This document shows, in pieces, positions 7,585 to 14,995 of a stretch of DNA of 32,898 nt. The position numbers and the translations under genes were made by a program. Numbering within the stretch: the first letter of the stretch is position 1; the number at the start of each line of letters is the position of its first letter. Under the pieces are notes generated by a model. That model was not told where the DNA came from. It was given only the letters and a program-made list of their open reading frames with translations, and did no database searches. Origin of the DNA: Sulfitobacter sp. (GTDB taxonomy: Bacteria; Pseudomonadota; Alphaproteobacteria; Rhodobacterales; Rhodobacteraceae); assembly GCA_024636445.1 (NCBI GenBank), contig JAGXHE010000021.1:1-32898 (forward strand), read 5' to 3'.

Positions 7585-8247
7585 TCAGAGTTTTGCGAGG
7601 TGGGTCGCAAGATCGCCATAACCGGTGTAGCGGCGCTCGAACGCGAGGCCGAGGCGGTCGGCGGCAGCGCGGGCTTTTTCGGTCAGGGCAGGATCATCGG
7701 TCTGGGCCTGATAGACCAGTTTCTCGTATTTGGCGAAATACATGTCGCGCAATTGCGGGTGCCGGTCGAGGCCCATCGGTTTGATGATGAACGCCTCGAA
7801 CTGGCGGACGAGAAAGTCGGTCAGGTAGAAAGTCGTGATTTCGCTTTCACTTTGCTTCGCAAACCTCTCGTTTCCCTCGAAAAAGCTGTAGCAGTGGGGC
7901 CCTGCGACCATCTCGACGCCCATCTCGGCGCAGGCGGTTTGCAACAGGCCTCCGGTGCCGCAATCGGCGTAGACCACGAAGATGCTGTCGTAGCTATCGC
8001 GGTGTTTGGCGACGCTTTCGCGCACGGCTGCGGTGATCTTGTCGGGGTAGAGGTGATAGTTGGCGGGCAGGCAGGTCAGATCCAGATGCGTCCAGCCGTT
8101 GGCCGTCCGCAGATCGAGTATCTCGCGCGCCAGTGCACCGCAGGCGATCAGCAGGATCGAGCCTGTGCCCTTTGCCCGCAGGCCGGTCTCGGTCAGCTGG
8201 TCAAGGTCGGGCAGTGGGAGCGGCTGGGCTTCGACGCGGTCTGTCAC
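7585..8247 (-). CDS. DUF1638 domain protein
   Basis: A soluble protein of about 220 residues with LLIACGALAREIL near the N-terminus, LTCLPANYHLYPDKI, VYADCGTGG, and GPHCYSFFEGNERF. These conserved Cys/His-bearing motifs are those I associate with DUF1638, found in methanogens and alphaproteobacteria near corrinoid methyltransferase genes. Here it lies on the same strand as the corrinoid-binding protein and the homocysteine methyltransferase, though not directly adjacent. A role in cobalamin-dependent methyl transfer or its reactivation is inference from context. The start is uncertain: GTG at 8247 gives MTDRVEAQPL, and a TTG at 8259 is also possible. Neither has a strong ribosome binding site. 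Confidence 0.8.
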   Translation of the reverse strand: MTDRVEAQPLPLPDLDQLTETGLRAKGTGSILLIACGALAREILDLRTANGWTHLDLTCLPANYHLYPDKITAAVRESVAKHRDSYDSIFVVYADCGTGGLLQTACAEMGVEMVAGPHCYSFFEGNERFAKQSESEITTFYLTDFLVRQFEAFIIKPMGLDRHPQLRDMYFAKYEKLVYQAQTDDPALTEKARAAADRLGLAFERRYTGYGDLATHLAKL

Positions 8248-8354
8248 AATTCTAACCAATGCGTGTTGTGGGTATGGCGGTCATTGCCAGGTTGGCACGG
8301 AACACGGCTAGCTGGATCGGACAGATGCGACATTTCACAAAGAGGTAGGACGAA

Positions 8355-8846
8355 ATGACGATTTATGCACGAAAAGCAGGTCTGAACACGGCGACGCTGG
8401 GTCTGATGTTCATCTCGGGGTGTTTTGCGACGATGGCCTTTGATCTGTGGGGTCAGATCGTCAGCCCCGCTCTGGGCTTTGCCAACCTGTCGCCGCACGG
8501 GCTGGCCAAAAGCCTGTTTGGCACGCTGGGGCTGCCGAATGGCGATTTTGCGGGTTATTTCATGCATTTCTATCTGGTCGGGCTGATCGGGTATCCGGTG
8601 GGCTGGTTGTTCATATTCAAGCCGGTCTGGAACCGCGTGGTTGGCGCAGACAAGCCGTGGATCGTGCCTGCGGCGGTCTATGGCTTTGGCCTGTGGGTCT
8701 TTGCCATTGGCGGCATCACCACCATTGCCGGTCTGCCGTTCTTTCTGAATTTTACCGGCATCACCTGGGTCGCGCTGGTGGGACATGTTCTCTACGGCAT
8801 CGTCATGGTCGCGGTGATGGTCTGGCTGACCCGCTCTAGGTCTTGA
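8355..8846 (+). CDS. Four-helix integral membrane protein of unknown function
   Basis: The 163-residue protein has about four membrane segments: GLMFISGCFATMAFDLWG, the stretch around MHFYLVGLIGYPVGWLFIF, AAVYGFGLWVFAIGGITTI, and VALVGHVLYGIVMVAVMVWL. A conserved-looking loop holds LSPHGLAKSLFGTLGLPNGDF. I do not recognise the family. GAGG and AGGA precede the ATG at suitable distance. Its last 11 bases overlap the end of the convergent ybjQ-like gene. His residues in the membrane segments could suggest metal or heme contact, but this is not demonstrable. Confidence 0.7.
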   Translation: MTIYARKAGLNTATLGLMFISGCFATMAFDLWGQIVSPALGFANLSPHGLAKSLFGTLGLPNGDFAGYFMHFYLVGLIGYPVGWLFIFKPVWNRVVGADKPWIVPAAVYGFGLWVFAIGGITTIAGLPFFLNFTGITWVALVGHVLYGIVMVAVMVWLTRSRS

Positions 8847-9165
8847 TCTGGGGCGCAATCCGGACCGCCGTGCCATAGGCAAGGATTTCGGACGCGCCGC
8901 GGGTGATGGTTGAGGTCTGTATCCGCACCGCAACCACGGCGTCCGCCCCCAAGGTGCGGGCGTCTTCGATCATCCGGTCCAGTGCCTGTTCGCGCGCGCC
9001 TGCCAGCAGCGAGGAGTATCCCTTGAGTTCGCCGCCCACCAATTGCTTGAGTGCTGCGACAATGTCGGTGCCTACATGTTTGGCCCGCACGGTCGATCCG
9101 CGCACGATGCCAAGTGTTTCGGCAATCTGATGAGGTGCGATGTTTTCCGACGTCGAAATCAGCAT
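8836..9165 (-). CDS. YbjQ/UPF0145 family protein
   Basis: This 109-residue soluble protein has the UPF0145 pattern: a leading LISTSENIAPHQIAETLGIVRG, the central GGELKGYSSLLAGAREQALDRM, and LGADAVVAVRIQTSTI ending in a beta strand. Family members form small pentameric rings and are annotated as putative heavy-metal-binding, but the biochemical role is unproven. Its ATG follows directly on the stop codon of the small membrane protein gene upstream with no spacing, so translation is probably coupled. Confidence 0.88.
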   Translation of the reverse strand: MLISTSENIAPHQIAETLGIVRGSTVRAKHVGTDIVAALKQLVGGELKGYSSLLAGAREQALDRMIEDARTLGADAVVAVRIQTSTITRGASEILAYGTAVRIAPQIKT

Positions 9166-9381
9166 TCAGTGGTCCATTTTGTCATAGTGGTCTTCGGTCG
9201 GGTTGCCGACACGCTCGCGGATCAGGCGGATCATCACATAGGCGATCAAGGCTATGGGCAGCAGCACGATTGCGACCTGCGGCACCGTGAACGTCGCCAG
9301 CACCAGCAGGGCCAGCCAGATGCTGGCACCTGCGGCGGCAATCACGCAGACAATGATCAGAACGAGACGGTCAATTGGCAT
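9166..9381 (-). CDS. Small two-helix membrane protein
   Basis: A 71-residue protein composed of two hydrophobic segments, LVLIIVCVIAAAGASIWLA and VAIVLLPIALIAYVMIRLI, with a short charged C-terminal tail (RERVGNPTEDHYDKMDH). No known domain is recognised. It is the first gene of a two-gene unit with the YbjQ-like gene, whose start codon begins the base after this stop. This suggests the membrane protein and the YbjQ ring act together, but that is inference. Confidence 0.65.
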   Translation of the reverse strand: MPIDRLVLIIVCVIAAAGASIWLALLVLATFTVPQVAIVLLPIALIAYVMIRLIRERVGNPTEDHYDKMDH

Positions 9382-9418
9382 GGGCGCTCCTTTGACATCA
9401 ATCTGGGGTGCGCGGGGC

Positions 9419-9455
9419 CAAAATAAAAGCCTCGACGGATCAGGGCGGGGCTTTT
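9419..9455 (-). terminator. Rho-independent terminator after the corrinoid protein gene
   Basis: On the minus strand AAAAGCCCCG (9446-9455) pairs with CGAGGCTTTT (9425-9434) over 10 bp including one G-T pair, and is followed by ATTTTGG, giving a T-rich tail TTTTATTTT. It lies 18 bases after the stop of the corrinoid protein gene. Confidence 0.75.
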
Positions 9456-9472
9456 GTTGACGTTAAATCCGA

Positions 9473-10171
<699 letters not shown>

Positions 10172-10215
10172 GGTAGATCCTTTGTGACAGTCCGCGGACA
10201 CCGCGTTTCGTTGTC

Positions 10216-10248
10216 TTTTGACACAAAGTCGCAGGGCGACTGTCAAAA
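10216..10248 (-). promoter_or_regulatory. Nested inverted repeat with a consensus -35 upstream of the corrinoid protein gene
   Basis: TTTTGACA (10216-10223) and TGTCAAAA (10241-10248) are perfect 8-bp inverted arms. Inside them AGTCG (10227-10231) and CGACT (10237-10241) form a second dyad. The right arm contains TTGACA on the minus strand, a perfect -35 hexamer for the corrinoid protein gene, but no good -10 is seen 17 bases on. This could be an operator overlapping a promoter, or a leader hairpin. Confidence 0.45.
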
Positions 10249-10371
10249 TTACGACATGCGCGGCGCGAAGTGCGACTTTGGATGGGTGGAAACGACTTAA
10301 AGATCAGGCATGTCTGGGCAATGCAGCTTTTGCGCTGGCACAATGTTCGCGTAATGTTCTATGATCGTGCC

Positions 10372-11448
10372 ATGTCACGTCATACCTATGCCACACGCGC
10401 CGTGGGGCGCGGATCGTCCAGCAATCGGGTCAGCCGCTTTGACAGGCTTGCCCGGACCGAGGAAGACGACGGTTGGGATGCGGGCGCGCCGCTGCCGCCC
10501 TTGCGCACCGAGGTCAGTGTGGAGGTGCCGCGCAGCATCATCACTTACAACAAATCGCCCGATCTGCCGTTCGACCGGTCGATCAACGTCTATCGGGGGT
10601 GTGAGCATGGGTGTGTTTATTGTTTTGCGCGGCCCAGCCACGCCTATCTGGGTCTGTCGCCGGGGCTGGATTTCGAGACGCAACTGATCGCGCGGCCCGA
10701 TGCGCCGCAGGTGTTGCAGCGCGAGTTGGCGGCCAAGCGGTACAAGGTGGCGCCGATCGCGATGGGCACCAATACCGACCCTTACCAGCCGATCGAGCGC
10801 GAATACGCGATCACGCGGGCCTGTTTGCAGGTGCTGTCGGATGCGGATCATCCTGTTGCCATCGTGACCAAGGGCACGCTGATCGAGCGTGACATCGACA
10901 TTCTGTCGGATATGGCGCGGCGCGGGCTGGTGCGGGTGGGCATTTCGGTGACCACACTGGACGCGCGATTGTCGCGACTGATGGAGCCGCGGGTGCCTGC
11001 ACTCAAGCGGCGGCTCGAGATTATACGGCGGTTGGCACGGGCGGGCATTCCGGTACGGGTGATGGCGTCGCCGATGATACCAGCGCTGACCGATCCCGAG
11101 CTGGAGCGCATTCTGGCGGCGGGCAAGGACGCAGGCGCGCGCAGTGCCAGCTGGATCATGCTGCGGCTGCCGCGCGAGGTGTCGCCGCTGGTGCAGGAGT
11201 GGCTGGCGCAGCATTATCCCGACCGCGCGGGGCGGATCATGACGCGGTTGCGCGAAATGCACGGCGGGGCGGACTATGACGCGGCTTGGGGGCGGCGGAT
11301 GCAGGGCAGCGGGCCCTATGCAGAGATGGTGGCGCAGCGGTTCAACCTGGCCGTCAAGCGGCTGGGGTTGCAGACCTCAGGCACGCCAATGCGCTGCGAT
11401 CTGTTCCGGCCCCCGGTGTTGCCGGGGGCGCAGGTGTCTTTGTTCTAG
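10372..11448 (+). CDS. Radical SAM protein, PA0069 family
   Basis: A radical SAM enzyme of about 358 residues, distantly related to spore photoproduct lyase. The 4Fe-4S signature CEHGCVYC (CX3CX2C) is within SINVYRGCEHGCVYCFARP. Downstream are IAMGTNTDPYQPIEREY and VRVGISVTTLDARLSRLMEP, typical of the PA0069 group, whose substrate is unknown. The N-terminus has a glycine/arginine patch (AVGRGSSSNRVSRF). An ATG at 10354 is also possible, and no clear ribosome binding site decides between them. It lies between the corrinoid protein and methyltransferase genes on the opposite strand. Confidence 0.9.
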   Translation: MSRHTYATRAVGRGSSSNRVSRFDRLARTEEDDGWDAGAPLPPLRTEVSVEVPRSIITYNKSPDLPFDRSINVYRGCEHGCVYCFARPSHAYLGLSPGLDFETQLIARPDAPQVLQRELAAKRYKVAPIAMGTNTDPYQPIEREYAITRACLQVLSDADHPVAIVTKGTLIERDIDILSDMARRGLVRVGISVTTLDARLSRLMEPRVPALKRRLEIIRRLARAGIPVRVMASPMIPALTDPELERILAAGKDAGARSASWIMLRLPREVSPLVQEWLAQHYPDRAGRIMTRLREMHGGADYDAAWGRRMQGSGPYAEMVAQRFNLAVKRLGLQTSGTPMRCDLFRPPVLPGAQVSLF

Positions 11449-11466
11449 CGCAGAATCCTGGCGTGC

Positions 11467-12486
11467 TTACGTCCGGTTGCGGCGGTTGCGGCTGCGTCGC
11501 TGCGGTGCATCGGACTGATCGCCGGTGCCGTCGTTCTCGGACGAGAACGCGCCCAGCCTGGCGACGATCTCTTCCAGCAGGGGGGCGTCGCCTTTGGGCC
11601 GCGTGTCCAATGCAGCACGCATAGCACTCAGGTGTTCGGGCATGGTGCCACAGCAACCGCCGATGATGCGCGCACCGCAGTTGCGCGCCATGACGGCGTA
11701 ATCTGCCATCAGTTCGGGCGTGCCGTCGTAATGGATGTGGCCATCGTGGTACTTGGGGATACCGGCGTTACCTTTGGCGATGATCGGGCGGTTCGGCCCT
11801 GCGGCGACAAAGCCCAGAATAGTGCGCAGCAAATCCGACGATCCGGTGCCGCAGTTCGCGCCAAAGGCCATCGGCGTGTTTTCCAGTTCCTGCACCAGTT
11901 CGACCATGCCTTCGCTGGTCAGCCCCATCATCGTGCGCCCTGCGGTGTCGAAACTCATGGTGCCGCACCAGTCCAGCCCCGCCAGCGCAAAGCCTTCGGC
12001 GGCGGCGCGGTATTCTTCGGCGGCGGAAATGGTTTCCAGCCAGGCGACATCGGCGCCGCCTGCCTTCAGCCCGTCAGCGGTCTCGTGGAAAATCTCGACC
12101 GCGACGGCGTGGCTGAGCGGGCCGACGGGTTCCATGATCTCGCCAGTGGGGCCAACCGAGCCTGCGACGACGACGGGGCGGCCTGCGGTGTCGGCCACTT
12201 CGCGGGCAATCTCTGCCGAAATACGTGACAGGGCGTGGGCGCGTTTGGCTGCACCGTGCAGTTTCAGACGCGAGGCGTTGGCGCCGAACGAGTTGGTCAG
12301 GAAAATGTCAGACCCCGCATCTACCGCGCCGCGATAGAGCTTGGTGATGCGGTCGGGGTGCTCTTCGTTCCACATCTCGGGCGCGTCGCCAGACATCAGC
12401 CCCATGTTGAACAGGTTGGTGCCGGTGGCACCATCGGCCAGCAGGGTGTCGTGGGTTTCGAGCAGTTTGCTCAGCAAATTCGTCAT
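11467..12486 (-). CDS. Homocysteine S-methyltransferase module (betaine-homocysteine methyltransferase-like)
   Basis: This 339-residue TIM-barrel enzyme binds homocysteine at zinc and accepts a methyl group, making methionine. It begins LLADGATGTNLFNMGL and shows DIFLTNSFGANASRLKLHG, then AGSVGPTGEIMEP. The zinc ligands are the Cys of GANCGTGSSDLL and the Cys pair of IIGGCCGTMPEHL. It corresponds to the N-terminal homocysteine module of MetH. The stand-alone corrinoid protein nearby supports a role as one polypeptide of a split B12-dependent methionine synthase. Betaine-dependent methylation is the alternative. A basic tail (RRSRNRRNRT) is appended. ATG at 12486 is chosen, with GAAAGG 10 bases upstream; the frame runs on to 12525. 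Confidence 0.9.
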   Translation of the reverse strand: MTNLLSKLLETHDTLLADGATGTNLFNMGLMSGDAPEMWNEEHPDRITKLYRGAVDAGSDIFLTNSFGANASRLKLHGAAKRAHALSRISAEIAREVADTAGRPVVVAGSVGPTGEIMEPVGPLSHAVAVEIFHETADGLKAGGADVAWLETISAAEEYRAAAEGFALAGLDWCGTMSFDTAGRTMMGLTSEGMVELVQELENTPMAFGANCGTGSSDLLRTILGFVAAGPNRPIIAKGNAGIPKYHDGHIHYDGTPELMADYAVMARNCGARIIGGCCGTMPEHLSAMRAALDTRPKGDAPLLEEIVARLGAFSSENDGTGDQSDAPQRRSRNRRNRT

Positions 12487-12501
12487 ATCGAGGAGACCTT
12501 T

Positions 12502-12547
12502 CTCGCGCGCGCGTGGTAGCTCCATTTGTCACGAAGCATGGCGCGAG
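12502..12547 (-). promoter_or_regulatory. Leader hairpin of the homocysteine methyltransferase gene
   Basis: On the minus strand TCTCGCGC (12541-12548) pairs perfectly with GCGCGAGA (12501-12508), enclosing a 32-base loop. The 3' arm runs directly into the AAAGG ribosome binding region, so folding could limit translation. It does not match the SAM-II or SAM/SAH riboswitch consensus as I remember them. Confidence 0.4.
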
Positions 12548-12566
12548 ACTAGCTTATAATTTTAGG

Positions 12567-12586
12567 TTGCCCATTAAATTGCCCAT
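12567..12586 (-). promoter_or_regulatory. Tandem TTGCCCAT repeats near the methyltransferase promoter
   Basis: TTGCCCAT occurs at 12567-12574 and 12579-12586, with TAAA between them, so the copies are 12 bases apart. On the minus strand they read ATGGGCAA twice and lie just upstream of an AATTATAAG stretch (about 12552-12560) that could be the -10 region. They are candidate sites for a regulator or part of the -35 region. Confidence 0.4.
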
Positions 12587-12662
12587 CTAGAGGCGGCCAA
12601 ATACGTCAACGGCAGACATGGAAACGGCGCACAGCAGGTGCCGCACGCCGGATCAGTTGCTT

Positions 12663-12678
12663 GGGTTTGATGAAACCC
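12663..12678 (-). terminator. Hairpin downstream of the zeta subunit gene
   Basis: GGGTTT-loop-AAACCC is a perfect 6-bp stem with a 4-base loop, 16 bases past the stop of the minus-strand F1-ATPase inhibitor gene. There is no T-tract, so termination here is only a possibility. Confidence 0.35.
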
Positions 12679-12694
12679 GCAGCCTAAACTGCGC

Positions 12695-13021
12695 CTATTC
12701 TTTTTCTTTGATTTCGACCATGAGCTGCGCCTTGGCCTCGGCCATCAGCTGGATCATCTTGGTGCGGATCGTGGACTCGCTGGCCTTTTCGCCCAGATCG
12801 CCTGAAACCTTGCGATAGACATCCTCGTCGCCTGCTTCTTCAAAGTCGGATTTCACCACTTCGACGGCATAGGCCTTGGCGTCGTCGCCGGTTTTGCCCA
12901 TCAGGTCGGCGGCCCAAAGACCCAGCAGCTTGTTCCGGCGGGCTTCGGCCTTGAATTGCATTTCCGCGTCATGCGCGTATTTCGATTCAAAAGCGTTCTG
13001 GCGGTCGTCAAATGAGCTCAT
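12695..13021 (-). CDS. F1-ATPase inhibitor zeta subunit (DUF1476)
   Basis: This 108-residue helical protein belongs to the alphaproteobacterial zeta family, which blocks ATP hydrolysis by the F1Fo-ATP synthase, as described in Paracoccus. It begins SSFDDRQNAFESKYAHDAEM, the inhibitory segment, then FKAEARRNKLLGLWAADLMG and the C-terminal helices RTKMIQLMAEAKAQLMVEI. ATG at 13021 is chosen over an upstream start because AAAGGA precedes it at good spacing and the family N-terminus starts there. The atp operon is not in the window. The gene is divergent from purC. Confidence 0.92.
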   Translation of the reverse strand: MSSFDDRQNAFESKYAHDAEMQFKAEARRNKLLGLWAADLMGKTGDDAKAYAVEVVKSDFEEAGDEDVYRKVSGDLGEKASESTIRTKMIQLMAEAKAQLMVEIKEKE

Positions 13022-13157
13022 GGCCTGTCCTTTGGAATTTGGTGGTATCCCCAAGAATATGCGGTGTGTCGGATGGGCATACAAGTCCCCAGATGCGACG
13101 TGGTGCCTTCCCGTGTTCCTTGCGGCACTGCGCCCCTTGCACTAAGAGAACGCTAAC

Positions 13158-13180
13158 TTGACAGGGACTCGGCCCCGTCA
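13158..13180 (+). promoter_or_regulatory. TTGACA and hairpin in the purC leader
   Basis: TTGACA (13158-13163) overlaps a hairpin, TGAC-A-GGG pairing with CCC-GTCA around a 7-base loop (13159-13180), 18 bases before the purC ATG. It is too close to the ATG to be a usual -35, so a leader structure or operator is more likely. Confidence 0.3.
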
Positions 13181-13198
13181 GCACCAAGGGGAACGTGA

Positions 13199-13960
13199 AT
13201 GGCGCGGCGCAAAAAGATTTACGAAGGCAAAGCCAAGATCCTGTATGAAGGCCCCGAGCCGGGCACAATCGTGCAGTATTTCAAGGATGACGCCACCGCG
13301 TTCAATGCGCAGAAAAAGGACGTGATCGAAGGCAAGGGCGTGTTGAACAACCGTCTGAGCGAATATTTCATGACCGGCCTTGCGCAGATCGGCGTGCCGA
13401 CGCACTTCATCAAACGTATCAACATGCGTGAACAGCTTTGCCGTTCGTGCGAGATCATTCCGCTGGAAATCATCGTACGCAATTATGCGGCGGGCTCGAT
13501 GAGCACCCGTCTGGGCATCGAAGAGGGCACGCAACTGCCGCGTCCCATCGTCGAATATTGCTACAAGGACGACGCGCTGGGTGACCCGCTGGTAACAGAA
13601 GAATACATCGCCGCATTCGGTTGGGCCAGCCAGCAGGACATGGACGATATCCTCAGCCTTGCCTTGCGGGTCAACGATTTCCTGTCCGGTGTGATGTTTG
13701 CCGTTGGCATCAAGCTGGTCGATTTCAAGATCGAAGTCGGCCGTGTCTACGAGGGTGACTTCCAGCGTCTGATCGTCGCCGACGAGATCAGCCCGGATTC
13801 GTGCCGTCTTTGGGACATGGAAACCGGTCAGAAGCTGGACAAGGACGTGTTCCGCCGCGATCTGGGCAATCTGGCCGACGCCTATACCGAAGTGGCGCGG
13901 CGTCTGGGTGTATTGCCCAAGAACGCATCGCCAATCACCAAACCGACGCTGATCAACTGA
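13199..13960 (+). CDS. purC: SAICAR synthetase
   Basis: PurC joins aspartate to CAIR using ATP, forming SAICAR in purine synthesis. The 253-residue product has the family length and starts [20 protein letters not shown], the ATP-binding loop. Other signatures are [37 protein letters not shown], and [20 protein letters not shown]. An AAGGGG ribosome binding site precedes the ATG. It heads purC-purS-purQ on the plus strand. The purL gene that would normally follow or lie nearby is not in the window. Confidence 0.97.
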   Translation: MARRKKIYEGKAKILYEGPEPGTIVQYFKDDATAFNAQKKDVIEGKGVLNNRLSEYFMTGLAQIGVPTHFIKRINMREQLCRSCEIIPLEIIVRNYAAGSMSTRLGIEEGTQLPRPIVEYCYKDDALGDPLVTEEYIAAFGWASQQDMDDILSLALRVNDFLSGVMFAVGIKLVDFKIEVGRVYEGDFQRLIVADEISPDSCRLWDMETGQKLDKDVFRRDLGNLADAYTEVARRLGVLPKNASPITKPTLIN

Positions 13961-13961
13961 G

Positions 13962-13973
13962 ACCGGCGCCGGT
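13962..13973. repeat. 12-bp perfect palindrome just after the purC stop
   Basis: ACCGGCGCCGGT is a perfect palindrome starting one base after the purC stop, followed by AAAATAA. It lies in the 65-base gap to purS. As RNA it could form a tight stem and alter the ratio of purC to purSQ expression; as DNA it could bind a dimeric protein. Confidence 0.35.
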
Positions 13974-14025
13974 AAAATAACCATACGACAGCGAACGACA
14001 CGATAGCGAAAAGGACCACGGCGCG

Positions 14026-14256
14026 ATGAAAGCTCGGGTACATGTGATGTTGAAGAACGGGGTCCTGGACCCGCAAGGCGAGGCCGTGCGCCACGCTTTG
14101 GGCGCACTTGGTTTTGACGGCGTGAATGGCGTGCGTCAGGGCAAGGTGATCGAGTTGGATCTGGCGGAGGGCGCGACCGAGGCCGATGTGACCGCCATGT
14201 GCGAAAAGCTGCTGGCAAACACCGTGATCGAATCCTATTCGGTCGAGATCGGCTAA
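14026..14256 (+). CDS. purS: FGAM synthase subunit PurS
   Basis: PurS is the small structural subunit of the three-part FGAM synthase (PurL, PurQ, PurS), linking the glutaminase to the synthetase. The 76-residue product shows the typical MKARVHVMLKNGVLDPQGEA followed by VRHALGALGFDGVNGVRQGK and ends TVIESYSVEIG. Length fits the family. It lies 65 bases after purC and 32 bases before purQ. Confidence 0.96.
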   Translation: MKARVHVMLKNGVLDPQGEAVRHALGALGFDGVNGVRQGKVIELDLAEGATEADVTAMCEKLLANTVIESYSVEIG

Positions 14257-14288
14257 GGCGCACCCGCGCTGCGACAAGGAATACCTGC

Positions 14289-14957
14289 ATGAAAGCTGCT
14301 GTCATCGTTTTCCCCGGATCGAATTGCGACCGCGATCTGGCCGTTGCCTTCGAGGCCGCGGGCGCGGATGTGCAAATGGTCTGGCACAAGGACACCGAAC
14401 TGCCCCGCGATCTAGACATCGTCGGCGTGCCGGGCGGGTTCTCCTTTGGCGACTATCTGCGCTGCGGCGCGATTGCAGCCAATTCGCCCATCTGCAACTC
14501 GCTCAAGGCGCATACGGACCGTGGTGGCTATGCCATCGGCATCTGCAACGGCTTTCAGGTGCTGACCGAGACCGGCATCCTGCCCGGCGCGCTGCTGCGC
14601 AATGCGGGGCTGAAGTACATCTGTAAATCCATCGGTCTGAAAGTCGTCACCCGCGACAGTGCCTTCACCGAAGGCTATAACGCGGGCGATATCATCAACA
14701 TTCCGATCGCCCACCACGATGGCAACTATTACGCCGACGATGCGACCATCGATACGCTGCATGATCAGGACCGCATCGCGTTCACCTATACCGAGAACCC
14801 CAACGGGGCGGCCAAGGACATCGCGGGTATTTTGTCGGAAAACCGTCGCGTTCTGGGCATGATGCCTCACCCCGAGCGGGCGGCGGATGCAGGGCATGGT
14901 GGCACCGACGGGGCGGCGCTTTTCCGCGCGTTGATGGGCGCGCTGGCACCGGCGTGA
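14289..14957 (+). CDS. purQ: FGAM synthase glutaminase subunit PurQ
   Basis: PurQ hydrolyses glutamine and passes ammonia to PurL. The 222-residue class I amidotransferase begins MKAAVIVFPGSNCDRDLAVA and includes VPGGFSFGDYLRCGAI. The nucleophile is C86 in IGICNGFQVL, and the catalytic His and Glu are in MMPHPERA. ATG at 14289 is chosen since AAGGA precedes it by 9 bases and the N-terminus is canonical, although the frame extends into purS. Confidence 0.97.
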   Translation: MKAAVIVFPGSNCDRDLAVAFEAAGADVQMVWHKDTELPRDLDIVGVPGGFSFGDYLRCGAIAANSPICNSLKAHTDRGGYAIGICNGFQVLTETGILPGALLRNAGLKYICKSIGLKVVTRDSAFTEGYNAGDIINIPIAHHDGNYYADDATIDTLHDQDRIAFTYTENPNGAAKDIAGILSENRRVLGMMPHPERAADAGHGGTDGAALFRALMGALAPA

Positions 14958-14995
14958 CTTGAGCGCAGGGCGCGGATGCGCTTAAGGTGCGCGCT

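Noticed and set aside
10330-10365. Promoter TTGCGC with TATGAT before the radical SAM gene
   Set aside because: The spacing of 24 bases is too long for a normal promoter, and the -10 would lie almost at the start codon.
12487-12560. SAM-II or SAM/SAH riboswitch upstream of the homocysteine methyltransferase
   Set aside because: The leader has a long-range hairpin and fragments such as GCTTC and GGAGC, but the order and spacing do not fit either consensus as I know it.
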